This document shows, piece by piece, positions 1-8,627 of a DNA stretch of 64,000 nt. A program made the translations under genes and the position numbers. The notes under the pieces were generated by a model, which ran no database searches, had not been told where the DNA came from, and worked only from the letters and a program-made list of their open reading frames with translations. Within the stretch, counting starts at the first letter, position 1, and each line of letters begins with the position of its first letter. The stretch covers positions 62,001-126,000 of the forward strand of contig NZ_BONF01000012.1 in assembly GCF_016862575.1 (NCBI RefSeq). Reading direction: 5' to 3'. This DNA is from Catellatospora bangladeshensis. GTDB lineage: Bacteria > Actinomycetota > Actinomycetes > Mycobacteriales > Micromonosporaceae.

Positions 1-45
1 TGACCACGTGAGCATGGACCAGATGACCGAAGGACGACGTACGCG

Positions 46-1743
46 ATGAACGCGCAGGCCCGCCTGCTGGGTGGCAGGTACCAAGTCGGCGAGTTGCTCG
101 GCTACGGCGGCATGGCCGAGGTGCACCGGGGACGCGACCTGCGCCTCGGGCGCGACGTCGCGATCAAGATGCTGCGCACGGACCTCGCCCGCGACGCCAC
201 CTTCCAGATGCGGTTCCGCCGCGAGGCGCAGAACGCCGCCGCCCTGAACCACCCGGCGATCGTCGCGGTCTACGACACCGGCGAGGAGCGCGCGCCCTCC
301 GGCGAGGTGCTGCCGTACATCGTCATGGAGTTCGTGGCCGGGCGCACCCTCAAGGAGGTGCTCGCCGCCGAGGGCCGGCTCATGCCGCGCCGCGCCCTGG
401 AGATCACCGCGGACATCTGCGCCGCGCTGGAGTTCAGCCACCGCCACGGCATCATCCACCGGGACATCAAGCCCGGCAACGTCATGTTCACGCCGAACGC
501 CCAGGTCAAGGTCATGGACTTCGGCATCGCGCGGGCGCTCGCGTCCGGTGCGACCACCATGACCCAGACCTCGGCCGTCATCGGCACCGCGCAGTACCTC
601 TCCCCGGAGCAGGCGCGCGGCGAGGCCGTGGACGCGCGCTCGGACGTCTACGCGGCCGGCTGCGTGCTCTTCGAGCTGCTCTGCGGGCACCCGCCGTTCG
701 TCGGCGACTCGCCGGTGGCGGTGGCCTACCAGCACGTACGGGAGGAGCCGCCGGCGCCCAGCGAGTCCAACCGCGACGTCACCCCCGACATCGACGCGGT
801 CGTGCTCAAGGCGCTGTCGAAGAACCCCGCCAACCGCTACCAGTCGGCCGGTGAGATGCGGGCCGACCTGCTGCGCGCCGCCGCGGGCCGCCCGGTCATG
901 GCGACCCCGGTGATGCGCGAGGAGCAGACCATCCCGATGACAGCGCCGGCGCGCACCGGCACCGGCCGCAACGCCCCGGCCCGGGTGGGCGACGCCCGCC
1001 GCCGCCGCGCGTCGGGCTGGGTCATCGCGACCCTGACCGCGCTCGGCGTGCTGGCCGTGGTGGCGCTGACCGCGGGCCTGATCCTGGCGAACCAGCCCAA
1101 GGACATCCCGGTGCCCAACCTGATGGGCAAGACCGAGGCCGAGGCCAAGGCGCTGCTGGCCAGCGCCGGGCTGACCCCGAAGATCGGTGAGCCGATCCTG
1201 GACTCCGACTGCCGGAAGGACACGGTCGTCAACCAGAACCCGTCGCAGGGCGAGGCGGTCAAGGAGAAGACCGAGGTCGTCTACCAGATCTGCAACGGCA
1301 AGCCGCTGGTCGAGGTGCCACCGCTGGTCGGCTCGAACCGCGTCAATGCGGAGAACCTGCTCGCCGCTCGGAAGCTGGTCGCCGATTTCAAGGAGAAGGA
1401 CAGCGACAGGCCTGCGGGCGAGGTGCTGGAGACCATCCCGGCCGCCGGCGAGAAACTCACCGAGGGCGAGACCGTGCAGGTCATCGTCTCCAAGGGCCTC
1501 GTCAAGGTCCCGTCTCTGGTGGGCAAGAGCCAGGCTGATGCGATCGCCGAACTGACCGGTCTCGGCTTCGAGTACGAGGTGAAGCAGGGCGAGCCTGCTC
1601 CGGATCCGAGCAAGACCGGCTATGTGTCCAGTCAGAACCCCGGCCCGAATGCGCTGAAGCCCAGGGGCACCAAGATCACCATTGTGGTGTTCCGTGCGCC
1701 TCCAGAGGAGTCGCCGTCACCGTCACCTTCGCCGTCCGAATGA
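46..1743 (+). CDS. pknB: Ser/Thr protein kinase with PASTA domains (PknB)
   Basis: This is a membrane Ser/Thr kinase that senses cell-wall fragments and phosphorylates division and wall-synthesis proteins. The kinase domain covers about residues 10-275, with the Gly-rich loop LGYGGMAEVHRG, the VAIK lysine, the HRDIKPGN catalytic loop and the DFG motif all intact. A basic linker leads to one membrane helix near residues 323-347. Three extracellular PASTA repeats follow, starting near PVPNLMGK, VEVPPLVG and VKVPSLVG, and the tail is Pro/Ser/Glu rich. ATG follows an AAGGACG ribosome site. Mycobacterial PknB has four PASTA repeats, so three is slightly short. The usual pknA, pbpA and rodA neighbours would lie to the left of the window. 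No terminator is obvious after it. Identification is firm. Confidence 0.96.
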   Translation: MNAQARLLGGRYQVGELLGYGGMAEVHRGRDLRLGRDVAIKMLRTDLARDATFQMRFRREAQNAAALNHPAIVAVYDTGEERAPSGEVLPYIVMEFVAGRTLKEVLAAEGRLMPRRALEITADICAALEFSHRHGIIHRDIKPGNVMFTPNAQVKVMDFGIARALASGATTMTQTSAVIGTAQYLSPEQARGEAVDARSDVYAAGCVLFELLCGHPPFVGDSPVAVAYQHVREEPPAPSESNRDVTPDIDAVVLKALSKNPANRYQSAGEMRADLLRAAAGRPVMATPVMREEQTIPMTAPARTGTGRNAPARVGDARRRRASGWVIATLTALGVLAVVALTAGLILANQPKDIPVPNLMGKTEAEAKALLASAGLTPKIGEPILDSDCRKDTVVNQNPSQGEAVKEKTEVVYQICNGKPLVEVPPLVGSNRVNAENLLAARKLVADFKEKDSDRPAGEVLETIPAAGEKLTEGETVQVIVSKGLVKVPSLVGKSQADAIAELTGLGFEYEVKQGEPAPDPSKTGYVSSQNPGPNALKPRGTKITIVVFRAPPEESPSPSPSPSE

Positions 1744-2173
1744 CAAAGGTCTCATGCTCTGAACCCGGGGCAGACATTTCGGCGGGGCGACCCACCGAGC
1801 GGTACTTCGCGGGGGTGTCGAGGAAGCTCTGTAACGTCCGTGATCGATGGCGGGCGAGGTCTGCGGTAAATGGTTCTTTGACCGAAAGAACTGAGCACCG
1901 GAGGCCTTGTGGGTCGGCCCAGTGTTAGCAATGGCTCCAGCCCTACTCGCTGCTCGCCGAACAGAGCTGCCCGCCTCGCTACCGCGTGGATCCGGAAAGA
2001 TTTGTGCATCATTGTTCGTATTCTTACCCTTATGGGAGCGACGTTCGACGCTACATATCACGGGCATCTTTGAACTTAAATCTCTCTTGTGCGCCAAAAG
2101 TGGTATTGGTACCGTTCTATTGCTCAGCTCAGGCAATAGCCGCGCGGTCAAACGGAAGGTTCGAGGGAGATTA
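1744..2173. other. 430-bp lower-GC intergenic stretch
   Basis: No convincing gene lies here. Short open frames on both strands lack a ribosome site and protein-like composition. The right half, from about 1985, is visibly richer in A/T than the rest of the window and leads directly into the peptidoglycan-binding gene, so its promoter should lie here. TTGTGC near 2090 with TACCGT 17 bases later is one possible promoter, but it is weak. Confidence 0.5.
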
Positions 2174-2647
2174 ATGAAGCGTCTGGGTGCACTATCGGCA
2201 GCGATGTGTGTGGCAGTGGCTCTTGGTTCGGCTCTGGTCGCATCACCCGCGGTTGCGGCATACCCTAAGTGCACCACCAATGAGTTCGTGTATGGAACTG
2301 GCTTGAATTCGATCAAGCAGATCCCGACCTCGGGAACTACGGTGGCAGCTACGAGCTGCGATCTTCGCTATGGCGACAACAACAACAATGCTGTCCGGTA
2401 CGGGCTTCAGCAGTCGTTGAACAACTGCTTTGGGCCAAACGGATCGAAAGCACATGTGTTTAGCCCTGCACTGACAATGGACGGCGACTTCGGTACGAAG
2501 ACCCAGGAAGCCCTTCTTGCTGTTCAGGACTATCTCGACATCAGCATCGATGGCAGCTACGGACCCCAGACCAGAGACGCGATGTGGTGGGGAAGCGGGC
2601 CGGGTGGGCCTTGCGCCAAGATCGCTCAACCAATCCAGCTGGCCTAG
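2174..2647 (+). CDS. Secreted peptidoglycan-binding domain protein
   Basis: This 157-residue protein has a clear signal peptide (basic start MKRLGAL, hydrophobic core, ending SPAVA before AYPK). A peptidoglycan_binding_1 domain fills the C-terminal half: residues MDGDFGTKTQEALLAVQ and IDGSYGPQTRDAM show the two DG-x-GxxT turns of that fold. Four cysteines outside the signal suggest disulfides. ATG at 2174 is chosen because GAGGGAG precedes it and the signal peptide starts there; the frame stays open upstream but without signal-like sequence. Codon use is less GC-biased than in neighbours, with many A/T third positions, which hints at acquired DNA. It probably binds cell wall outside the membrane. 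No catalytic domain is present. Confidence 0.8.
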   Translation: MKRLGALSAAMCVAVALGSALVASPAVAAYPKCTTNEFVYGTGLNSIKQIPTSGTTVAATSCDLRYGDNNNNAVRYGLQQSLNNCFGPNGSKAHVFSPALTMDGDFGTKTQEALLAVQDYLDISIDGSYGPQTRDAMWWGSGPGGPCAKIAQPIQLA

Positions 2648-2668
2648 CTGCCGATCTGATGCCGCTGG

Positions 2669-2710
2669 CAGCGGGCATCCGTGGGCTGTGAATGCCCAGG
2701 ATGCCCGCTG
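2669..2710. terminator. Bidirectional terminator hairpin
   Basis: Arms CAGCGGGCATCC and GGATGCCCGCTG pair perfectly, and an inner TGGGC/GCCCA stem extends the hairpin. It lies between the convergent peptidoglycan-binding gene and pabA and is followed by TCGTCTTCCT. Confidence 0.85.
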
Positions 2711-2774
2711 TCGTCTTCCTCGGGGACCCGTGAGACCTGGATACCGGGTCCTCGAAGGCGAAGTCTGTGCGGGT

Positions 2775-3422
2775 TCAGGCGGGGAAAGCGGCGAGGCGGC
2801 GCTGCTCGACCTCTTCGGCCAGGGCCGGGGCGCGGTCGAGGGCCTCGGTGTGGCCGCAGGACGCCAGCCAGTTGGCCAGCATCAGGTGGCCGCCCTGGGT
2901 GAGCACCGACTCGGGGTGGAACTGCACGCCCTCGATCGGCAGGGTGCGGTGCCGCATCGCCATCACGACCCCCGATTCGGTACGCCCCGTCACCTCGATC
3001 TCCGCGGGCAGGGTGTCCTCGACGACGGCGAGGGAGTGGTAGCGGGTCGCCGTGAACGGGTCCGGCAGGCCCGCCAGCACACCCGCCCCGGTGTGCGTGA
3101 CCTGCGACGTCTTGCCGTGCAGCAGCTCGGGCGCGCGGGTCACCGTGGCCCCGAACGCCTGCCCGATGGCCTGGTGCCCCAGGCACACCCCGAACAGCGG
3201 GAGCTTGCCGCCGTACTCGGCGATGACGTCCAGGCAGATGCCGGCCGACTCGGGCGCGCCCGGTCCGGGGGACAGCAGCACGCCGTCCGCGCCCAGCCTG
3301 CCCACCTCCGCGACGCCGATCTCGTCGTTGCGCCGGACCTCGCACTCCACCCCGAGCTGGCCGAGGTACTGCACGAGGTTGTAGACGAACGAGTCGTAGT
3401 TGTCGATCACAAGAACGCGCAT
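2775..3422 (-). CDS. pabA: Glutamine amidotransferase, aminodeoxychorismate/anthranilate synthase component II
   Basis: This class I glutamine amidotransferase supplies ammonia for making 4-amino-4-deoxychorismate (folate branch) or anthranilate. At 215 residues it begins MRVLVIDNYDSFVYNL, the classic PabA/TrpG start. The oxyanion segment LLSPGPGAPE, the nucleophile Cys in GVCLGHQAIG and the His/Glu pair in VQFHPES are all visible. The frame stays open far upstream, but only the ATG at 3422 gives a family-like start. It is the last gene of the minus-strand sortase group, 5 bases after the small membrane protein. The synthase component I partner is not in the window, so PabA versus TrpG rests on the usual actinobacterial position next to sortase E and pknB. 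Confidence 0.92.
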   Translation of the reverse strand: MRVLVIDNYDSFVYNLVQYLGQLGVECEVRRNDEIGVAEVGRLGADGVLLSPGPGAPESAGICLDVIAEYGGKLPLFGVCLGHQAIGQAFGATVTRAPELLHGKTSQVTHTGAGVLAGLPDPFTATRYHSLAVVEDTLPAEIEVTGRTESGVVMAMRHRTLPIEGVQFHPESVLTQGGHLMLANWLASCGHTEALDRAPALAEEVEQRRLAAFPA

Positions 3423-3427
3423 GGCCC

Positions 3428-3715
3428 TCACCTGGCGGTCGAGCTGGACGGCTCCGGGGTGTCCCCGGTCTCGTACGGGATTTCGTGATCGTCGGGCTCG
3501 CCGGAGGGTGCCCCGGGGATCTCGAACGGGTCCTCCAGCTGCGAGTATCCGCTGTCGGGGTCGCCGACCTGGACATCGTCGAAGGGGAGCAGGGGCTCGG
3601 CCCACGGGAAGATCACGTACCACAGCAGCGCGCCGACGATGCCGAGCAGCACGAACGAGCCGGCCAGCTTGCCGCGCAGGCCGAAGGGCAGTTTGCGCCA
3701 GATCCATGCGTACAT
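3428..3715 (-). CDS. Small single-pass membrane protein of the sortase operon
   Basis: This 95-residue protein has a basic N-terminus ([16 protein letters not shown]), one membrane helix (about residues 17-36) and an acidic, Pro-rich outer tail of about 55 residues. Its ATG shares a base with the sortase stop codon (TGATG), which points to translational coupling. I know of no characterised function. Proteins of this type are commonly found between class E sortase and pabA in actinobacteria. The acidic extracellular tail and tight coupling suggest it works with the sortase at the membrane, but that is inference. Confidence 0.8.
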   Translation of the reverse strand: MYAWIWRKLPFGLRGKLAGSFVLLGIVGALLWYVIFPWAEPLLPFDDVQVGDPDSGYSQLEDPFEIPGAPSGEPDDHEIPYETGDTPEPSSSTAR

Positions 3716-4893
3716 CAGGCGGCTCCTGCCAGTTCGGCGGGCGGCCCGGCGGAGCGCGGCTGCTCGTGCACGAGCGTCCCGTGGATGATCAGACGCTGGT
3801 AGTTGTCGAACTTCGGGTTGCAGGTGGTCAGCGTGAGCAGCTTCCCGGCGGTCATGGTCGGCGGCACCGGCCGCACCACCTCGACCGCGGACGGCAGCAC
3901 GATGCGCTGCTTGGCCACCTCGTACACGTAGTACATGTCCTTGGTCTCGACGACGATCTTGTCGCCGCCGTGGAGCTTGTCCAGGTCCCAGAAGGTGGCC
4001 CGGTTGCGGTGCCCGGCGACCGAGAAGTTGCCCTCCTGGCCGGGCATCGCGCTGTTCGGGTAGTGGCCTGGCGCGTAGCGGATGTCCTTCTGCGTCACGC
4101 CCTGCACCACGACCCAGTGCTTGTTCAGCTTGGGGATGTAGAGCTTGGCGACGGGCTGCCCGGCGGGCGGCGGCTTGGGCTTGCCGGTGACCGACGGGCT
4201 GGGCGTCGGCGTCGGGCCGCCCACGGTCGGCTCGCCCCAGTTCAGCTGCTGTTCCAGCTCGTTCTGGTGGCCCTCGACGATGGCCGTCTTGCCCCACACC
4301 TCGTACGCCGCGAAGAGCAGGATGACCAGGCCGAACGTGATCATCAACTCGCCGGTGCCGCGCAGCGTCGTGCGCAGCACCGACCCGAAGGTGGTGCGGG
4401 TGTACTCGGAGTGGATGCTGCGGTAGTTCTTCTCGCCGGCCCGCACGGCCTTGACCGGCGGCGGCTCCGGCTCGCCGCTCCAGCGCGGGCGGGGCGACGG
4501 CTTGGGCTCGTCCGCCGACGGCGGTGGGGCGGGCGGGATCGCGCCGAGCAAGCCGGTCTCGTCGGTGGCGATCGCCCGGCCGGTCACCACCGAGGGCGCG
4601 GGCTTGGCGATCCGGGGGAGCTGGGTGGTCTCGTCCGAGATACGCGGCAGGTACGTGGTCTCGTCGCTCGCCGCGGCCGGGCTCACCGGCGCGGGACTCA
4701 CGGGGGCCGCGCTGACGGGGGCGGCTGGTCGCGGCGACGGCGGCGTGGAGATGACGGGCAGTACGGTCGTCGCGTCGGCGGGCACCACGGGCAGCACGCT
4801 CGTGATCGAGGCGTCAGCCACGGGCTCGTCGGTCACCCGGGGGAACGTGGTCGTCTGGTCGTCCTCGGGCTCCAGCGCCCTGTGCCTGCTCAT
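3715..4893 (-). CDS. Class E sortase
   Basis: This transpeptidase cuts a sorting signal in secreted proteins and links them to the cell wall. The 392-residue protein has a long Pro/Thr-rich cytoplasmic N-terminus with repeated TTxLP-type motifs, one membrane helix near residues 184-201, and an extracellular sortase domain. The catalytic His ([10 protein letters not shown], about 295), Cys ([10 protein letters not shown], about 358) and Arg (NYQRLIIHG, about 367) are present, and TLTTC is typical of class E. ATG at 4893 is preferred: GGAGAG precedes it, and longer versions would run back into the DUF881 gene. No sorting substrate with an obvious LAXTG tail was seen in the window. Confidence 0.92.
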   Translation of the reverse strand: MSRHRALEPEDDQTTTFPRVTDEPVADASITSVLPVVPADATTVLPVISTPPSPRPAAPVSAAPVSPAPVSPAAASDETTYLPRISDETTQLPRIAKPAPSVVTGRAIATDETGLLGAIPPAPPPSADEPKPSPRPRWSGEPEPPPVKAVRAGEKNYRSIHSEYTRTTFGSVLRTTLRGTGELMITFGLVILLFAAYEVWGKTAIVEGHQNELEQQLNWGEPTVGGPTPTPSPSVTGKPKPPPAGQPVAKLYIPKLNKHWVVVQGVTQKDIRYAPGHYPNSAMPGQEGNFSVAGHRNRATFWDLDKLHGGDKIVVETKDMYYVYEVAKQRIVLPSAVEVVRPVPPTMTAGKLLTLTTCNPKFDNYQRLIIHGTLVHEQPRSAGPPAELAGAA

Positions 4894-4909
4894 GCTGCTC
4901 TCCGGCTTG

Positions 4910-5722
4910 TCAACGCGGGACCGAGGCATGGCGCAGCAGCACGGACCCCTGGTAGGCGGGTGCCTGGATGTCCGCCTCGCGGGTGACGCTATATCCCAGG
5001 CCGTAGTCCCGTACAGCATCACGGAAGGCCCGGACGCCGTTGGAGGCGTCCAGTGCGGCCTGGAGCCGGGCCGGGTCGCCGATCGCCGAGATCACGAACG
5101 GCGGGGAGTAGCGCTTGCCGTCGAGCAGCAGGGTGTTGCCGACGCACTGCACGGCGGTGGTGGTGATGACACGGACGTTCATGATGGTCATCGCCTCGGC
5201 GCCGCCCGCCCAGAGCGCGTTCACCACGGCCTGCACGTCCTGCTGGTGCACGACCAGGTCGTCCTGGGTCGCGGCGCCGGGGGTGAGGTCGTCGTCGGCG
5301 CTGTTGGGGGCGTCGTCCATGCGCACCGTGAGCCCCCGCCCGTGTACGGCGGTGAGCCCGGCGGCGGACAGGTAACCCTCGCCCCGGGCGTGCTCCTGGG
5401 CGACCGGGCCGTCGCCGACGGCGAGCGCGTCGGTCAGCCCGTCGATCTCGTTGCGCAGCTGGTCGACCCGCATCCGGGCGTCCTGGGTCTCGGCTTCCTT
5501 CTTGCTGATCAGCTCGCCGAGCGCGACACGCCGGTCCTCGCGCAGCGAGGTGCCGGCCGAGACGGTGGCGCTCATGGTGAAGAGCAGGCCGGCCGCGGCC
5601 GCGATCAGGGGCACGCCGAGCGTCCAGCCGCTGCGGCGCCGGCCGGGCAGCCGGGTGAACGCGCGACCGGCCCGGAGCACGGCCTTACGCCATGACGAGG
5701 TGCCGGATGTGTATTCCACCAC
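4910..5722 (-). CDS. DUF881 family membrane protein
   Basis: This 270-residue protein has a basic N-terminal tail, one membrane helix near residues 33-55, a coiled-coil stretch ([19 protein letters not shown] onward) and an extracellular alpha/beta DUF881 domain with [24 protein letters not shown] and [13 protein letters not shown]. Bacillus relatives include YlxX/YlxW-type proteins linked to division and sporulation; the exact role is unknown. GTG at 5722 follows GGAGGGGGAGT, a strong ribosome site. It heads the minus-strand group leading to sortase, 16 bases upstream of the sortase start, and is divergent from crgA with about 110 bases between, a standard actinobacterial arrangement. Confidence 0.88.
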   Translation of the reverse strand: MVEYTSGTSSWRKAVLRAGRAFTRLPGRRRSGWTLGVPLIAAAAGLLFTMSATVSAGTSLREDRRVALGELISKKEAETQDARMRVDQLRNEIDGLTDALAVGDGPVAQEHARGEGYLSAAGLTAVHGRGLTVRMDDAPNSADDDLTPGAATQDDLVVHQQDVQAVVNALWAGGAEAMTIMNVRVITTTAVQCVGNTLLLDGKRYSPPFVISAIGDPARLQAALDASNGVRAFRDAVRDYGLGYSVTREADIQAPAYQGSVLLRHASVPR

Positions 5723-5834
5723 TCCCCCTCCGTGCCAAAACGCAACAACCTGACTACGCTATCTGTCGAACATTATTCAGGCCCATGCCCGAGGTCACCG
5801 ACCGGTGTGGGCAGGGCCCCTCCAGGAGACAGCC

Positions 5835-6098
5835 GTGCCGAAGTCGCAGGTCCGCAAGAAGAAGATCTACACGCCGCCGACCGACGTGATGCCCAACGCC
5901 ACCGCGGCGGAGAAGAAGCCGAGCCCGATGTGGCTGCCGATCACGGCGGTGTCCCTGATCGTTTTCGGCATCGCGTGGCTCGTCGTGTACTACCTGTCCG
6001 AGACGCTCTACCCCGTGGCGGGTTGGGGGTATTGGAACCTGGCTGTCGGCTTCGGCGCCATGGTGGGCGCGCTGGGTCTCCTCTCGAAGTGGCGATGA
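5835..6098 (+). CDS. crgA: Cell division protein CrgA
   Basis: CrgA is a small divisome protein that recruits or stabilises FtsZ, FtsI and FtsQ partners at the septum. The 87-residue product has a basic N-terminus (VPKSQVRKKKIYTPP), two membrane helices (PITAVSLIVFGIAWLVVYYL and YWNLAVGFGAMVGALGLL) and ends in SKWR, matching the family in length and ending. GTG at 5835 is chosen over an in-frame ATG ten codons earlier because CAGGAGACA lies just ahead of it. The position beside DUF881, sortase and pknB agrees with the identification. Confidence 0.93.
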   Translation: MPKSQVRKKKIYTPPTDVMPNATAAEKKPSPMWLPITAVSLIVFGIAWLVVYYLSETLYPVAGWGYWNLAVGFGAMVGALGLLSKWR

Positions 6099-6129
6099 CC
6101 TCTCCGAGCCGTCCACGATAGCGCGCGTT

Positions 6130-6157
6130 CGAGGTCGCGGCCGGTGCCGCGACCTCG
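6130..6157 (+). terminator. Hairpin after crgA
   Basis: CGAGGTCGCGG and CCGCGACCTCG form a perfect 11-bp stem with a 6-base loop, 31 bases after the crgA stop. There is no U tract, as usual in this GC range. Confidence 0.65.
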
Positions 6158-6233
6158 ACGCTGTCCCGACCGTCCGCCCCCGGCAGCGTGCCCGCTGACC
6201 TAGGGTGATGGTCAGCCTGTGCGAACCCTCACA

Positions 6234-6247
6234 TTACTGAACGGTAA
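6234..6247. promoter_or_regulatory. TTAC-N6-GTAA operator upstream of etfD
   Basis: TTACTGAACGGTAA is a near-palindrome 62 bases before the EtfD start. It overlaps a possible -35 (TTACTG) with TAAGCT 16 bases later. The same motif is found twice upstream of fadE5. Confidence 0.65.
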
Positions 6248-6309
6248 CTAGGGCGTAAGCTCCGGAGGGACATATACACAGGGCTGATCCGACGCAGGGA
6301 GGCGTGGGT

Positions 6310-8478
6310 ATGGGCGTCGTTCAGATCGTCAGCACGGTCGTCGCGCTGGCCGTGACCGCGGTCGCGGTGGTGCTCGTCGTGCGGGCGGTGCGGCAGATGC
6401 TCGCGGTGATCCGGCTGGGCCAGCCTGACCCGACACGCTCCGGCGACCGGGGCGCGCGCTGGAAGACCATGCTGACCGAGACGTTCGGCCACACGAAGAT
6501 GTTCAAGTGGTCGGTCGTCGGCGCGGCGCACTGGCTGGTGATGATCTCCTTCATCATCCTGTCCACGCTCGTGGCCGGCGCCTACTTCGAGGTGGTCAAC
6601 CCGGCGTGGGAGCTGCCGATCGTCGGCGGCTGGGACGTGTTCGCGTTCGTCACCGAGTGGATCGGCATCCTGGGCATCCCGGCGATCCTCGTGCTGATCG
6701 CGATCCGGCTGCGCCAGCGCCCGAACAAGCAGTCCAACTCGCGCTTCGCCGGCTCCACGATGTGGCAGGGCTACTTCGTCGAGTACATCATCATCACGGT
6801 CCTGGTCCTGGGCTTCCTGATCCGGGGATTCAAGGTCTCGTCCGGGCTGTTCCACCACCCGGCGTGGGCCACCCCGCTGTCGCACGCGCTCGGCGCGGTG
6901 CTGCCCGCCTCGCTGACCGCGATCACGGTCGTCGCGCTGATCAAGATCTGTGTGTCGATGGGCTGGGCGATCACCATCGGCCTCAACCCGACCATGGGTG
7001 TGGCCTGGCACCGGTTCCTCGCCTTCTTCAACATCTACTTCAAGCGTTACGCCGACGGCGCGCCCGCGCTCGGCGCGCTCAAGCCGATGACCTCCAACGG
7101 CGCCCCGATCGACCTGGAGGAGGCCGACCCGGAGAAGGACACCTTCGGTGTCTCCCAGGTCGAGCACTTCGGGTGGAAGGGGCTGCTCGACTTCTCGACC
7201 TGCACCGAGTGCGGCCGCTGCCAGTCGCAGTGCCCCGCCTGGAACACCGGCAAGCCGCTGTCGCCGAAGCTGATCGTCCTGTCGCTGCGCGACCACGCCT
7301 ACGCCAAGGCCCCCTACCTGCTGGCCGGTGGCGGCAAGGACCTCACCGGCGAGGAGAAGGGCACCGCCGAGCAGCTCGCCGGGGTCAACGTGCTCGCGCT
7401 GGCCGAGGCCGAGCGTCCGCTCATCGGCGGCGCCGCCGAGCTGGGCGTCATCGACCCGGACGCACTGTGGTCGTGCACCACCTGCGGGGCGTGCGTGGAG
7501 CAGTGCCCGGTCGACATCGAGCATGTCGACCACATCGTCGACATGCGCCGCTACCAGGTCATGATCGAGTCGTCGTTCCCGTCCGAGGCCGGGGCGATGC
7601 TGCGCAACCTGGAGAACAAGGGCAACCCGTGGGGCGCCCCGCCGAACACCCGCGAGGACTGGACCAAGGGCCTGGACTTCCCGGTGCCGCGGGTCGGCGA
7701 GGTCGACGAGTTCGAGTACCTGTTCTGGGTCGGCTGCGCCGGCGCGTTCGAGGACAAGGCCAAGAAGACCACCCGCGCCGTGGCGAGCCTGCTCAACGAG
7801 GCCGGGGTGAAGTTCGCGATCCTGGGCAACAACGAGACCTGCACGGGCGACCCGGCGCGGCGGATCGGCAACGAGTTCGTGTACCAGATGCTCGCCCAGC
7901 AGAACGTCGAGACGATCAAGGAAAGCGGCGCTCTGAAGATCGTCGCGACCTGCCCGCACTGCTTCAACACCCTCGGCAACGAGTACAAGGAGCTCGGCCT
8001 GGAGGTCGAGGTCGTGCACCACACCGAGCTGCTCGCGCACCTGGTCAAGACCGGCAAGCTGACCCCGGTCGCACCGGTCGACGGCGGGCTGACCTACCAC
8101 GACCCCTGCTACCTCGGCCGCCACAACCGCGTGTTCACGCCGCCGCGCGAGGTCCTCGGCGCAGCCATCGGCGCGGGCGCCACCAGCTCCGCGGGCGACG
8201 GCACCGGCATCCTGGAGATGGGCCGCCGCGAGGAGCGCTCGTTCTGCTGCGGCGCGGGCGGCGCCCGCATGTGGATGGAGGAGCGCATCGGCAAGCGGAT
8301 CAACGTCGAGCGCACCGAGGAGGCCCTGGCCACCGGCGCGAAGACGATCGCCGTGGGCTGCCCCTTCTGCTCCACGATGATCACCGACGGCGTCCGCTCC
8401 AAGGGCCAGGAGGACGTCGAGGTCATCGACGTCGCCACCGTCCTGCTCCGCTCGGTGAAACCCACCCCCGCGGCCTGA
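6310..8478 (+). CDS. etfD: Membrane Fe-S oxidoreductase, EtfD-like (CCG domains)
   Basis: This 722-residue protein joins several N-terminal membrane helices (about residues 1-240) to two 4Fe-4S motifs (CTECGRCQSQCP near 299 and CTTCGACVEQCP near 391) and two cysteine-rich CCG domains (CPHCFN and CCGAGG). The order matches mycobacterial Rv0338c/EtfD, which passes electrons from the electron-transfer flavoprotein, reduced by acyl-CoA dehydrogenases, to the quinone pool. The function is by homology. ATG at 6310 is preferred to GTG at 6304 because GGGAGG lies seven bases ahead of the ATG. The upstream operator is shared with fadE5, which fits beta-oxidation. It stands alone; etfA and etfB are not in the window. 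Confidence 0.88.
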   Translation: MGVVQIVSTVVALAVTAVAVVLVVRAVRQMLAVIRLGQPDPTRSGDRGARWKTMLTETFGHTKMFKWSVVGAAHWLVMISFIILSTLVAGAYFEVVNPAWELPIVGGWDVFAFVTEWIGILGIPAILVLIAIRLRQRPNKQSNSRFAGSTMWQGYFVEYIIITVLVLGFLIRGFKVSSGLFHHPAWATPLSHALGAVLPASLTAITVVALIKICVSMGWAITIGLNPTMGVAWHRFLAFFNIYFKRYADGAPALGALKPMTSNGAPIDLEEADPEKDTFGVSQVEHFGWKGLLDFSTCTECGRCQSQCPAWNTGKPLSPKLIVLSLRDHAYAKAPYLLAGGGKDLTGEEKGTAEQLAGVNVLALAEAERPLIGGAAELGVIDPDALWSCTTCGACVEQCPVDIEHVDHIVDMRRYQVMIESSFPSEAGAMLRNLENKGNPWGAPPNTREDWTKGLDFPVPRVGEVDEFEYLFWVGCAGAFEDKAKKTTRAVASLLNEAGVKFAILGNNETCTGDPARRIGNEFVYQMLAQQNVETIKESGALKIVATCPHCFNTLGNEYKELGLEVEVVHHTELLAHLVKTGKLTPVAPVDGGLTYHDPCYLGRHNRVFTPPREVLGAAIGAGATSSAGDGTGILEMGRREERSFCCGAGGARMWMEERIGKRINVERTEEALATGAKTIAVGCPFCSTMITDGVRSKGQEDVEVIDVATVLLRSVKPTPAA

Positions 8479-8484
8479 CCCTCA

Positions 8485-8563
8485 AGACCATCCGACCTGC
8501 CTGGCACATGGGCGAATGCGCGACCAAGATACGCACAAGTGCCAGGCAAGTCGGACGATCAAA
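8485..8563. repeat. Dispersed palindromic element, copy A
   Basis: This 79-bp imperfect palindrome starts 7 bases after the etfD stop. Its reverse complement aligns along its length, loop included, with copies at 39931-40006 and 62304-62384. Outer arms contain GACTTGCCTGGCA-type sequence; the centre holds GCGTATCTTG and CGCATTCGCCCAT on the minus strand. Confidence 0.85.
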
Positions 8564-8627
8564 CCGGCGGGGCTGCGGGGTGCGCCCATCTGGCAGAATC
8601 TTGCGCTGAGGTGATCTGGTCATCGAC

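Noticed and set aside
2517-3488. Plus-strand frames over pabA
   Set aside because: They are shadows: pabA on the minus strand has intact catalytic motifs.
1-6300. Replication origin near the pknB-crgA cluster
   Set aside because: This cluster is often near oriC, but no dnaA, dnaN or run of DnaA boxes is seen.
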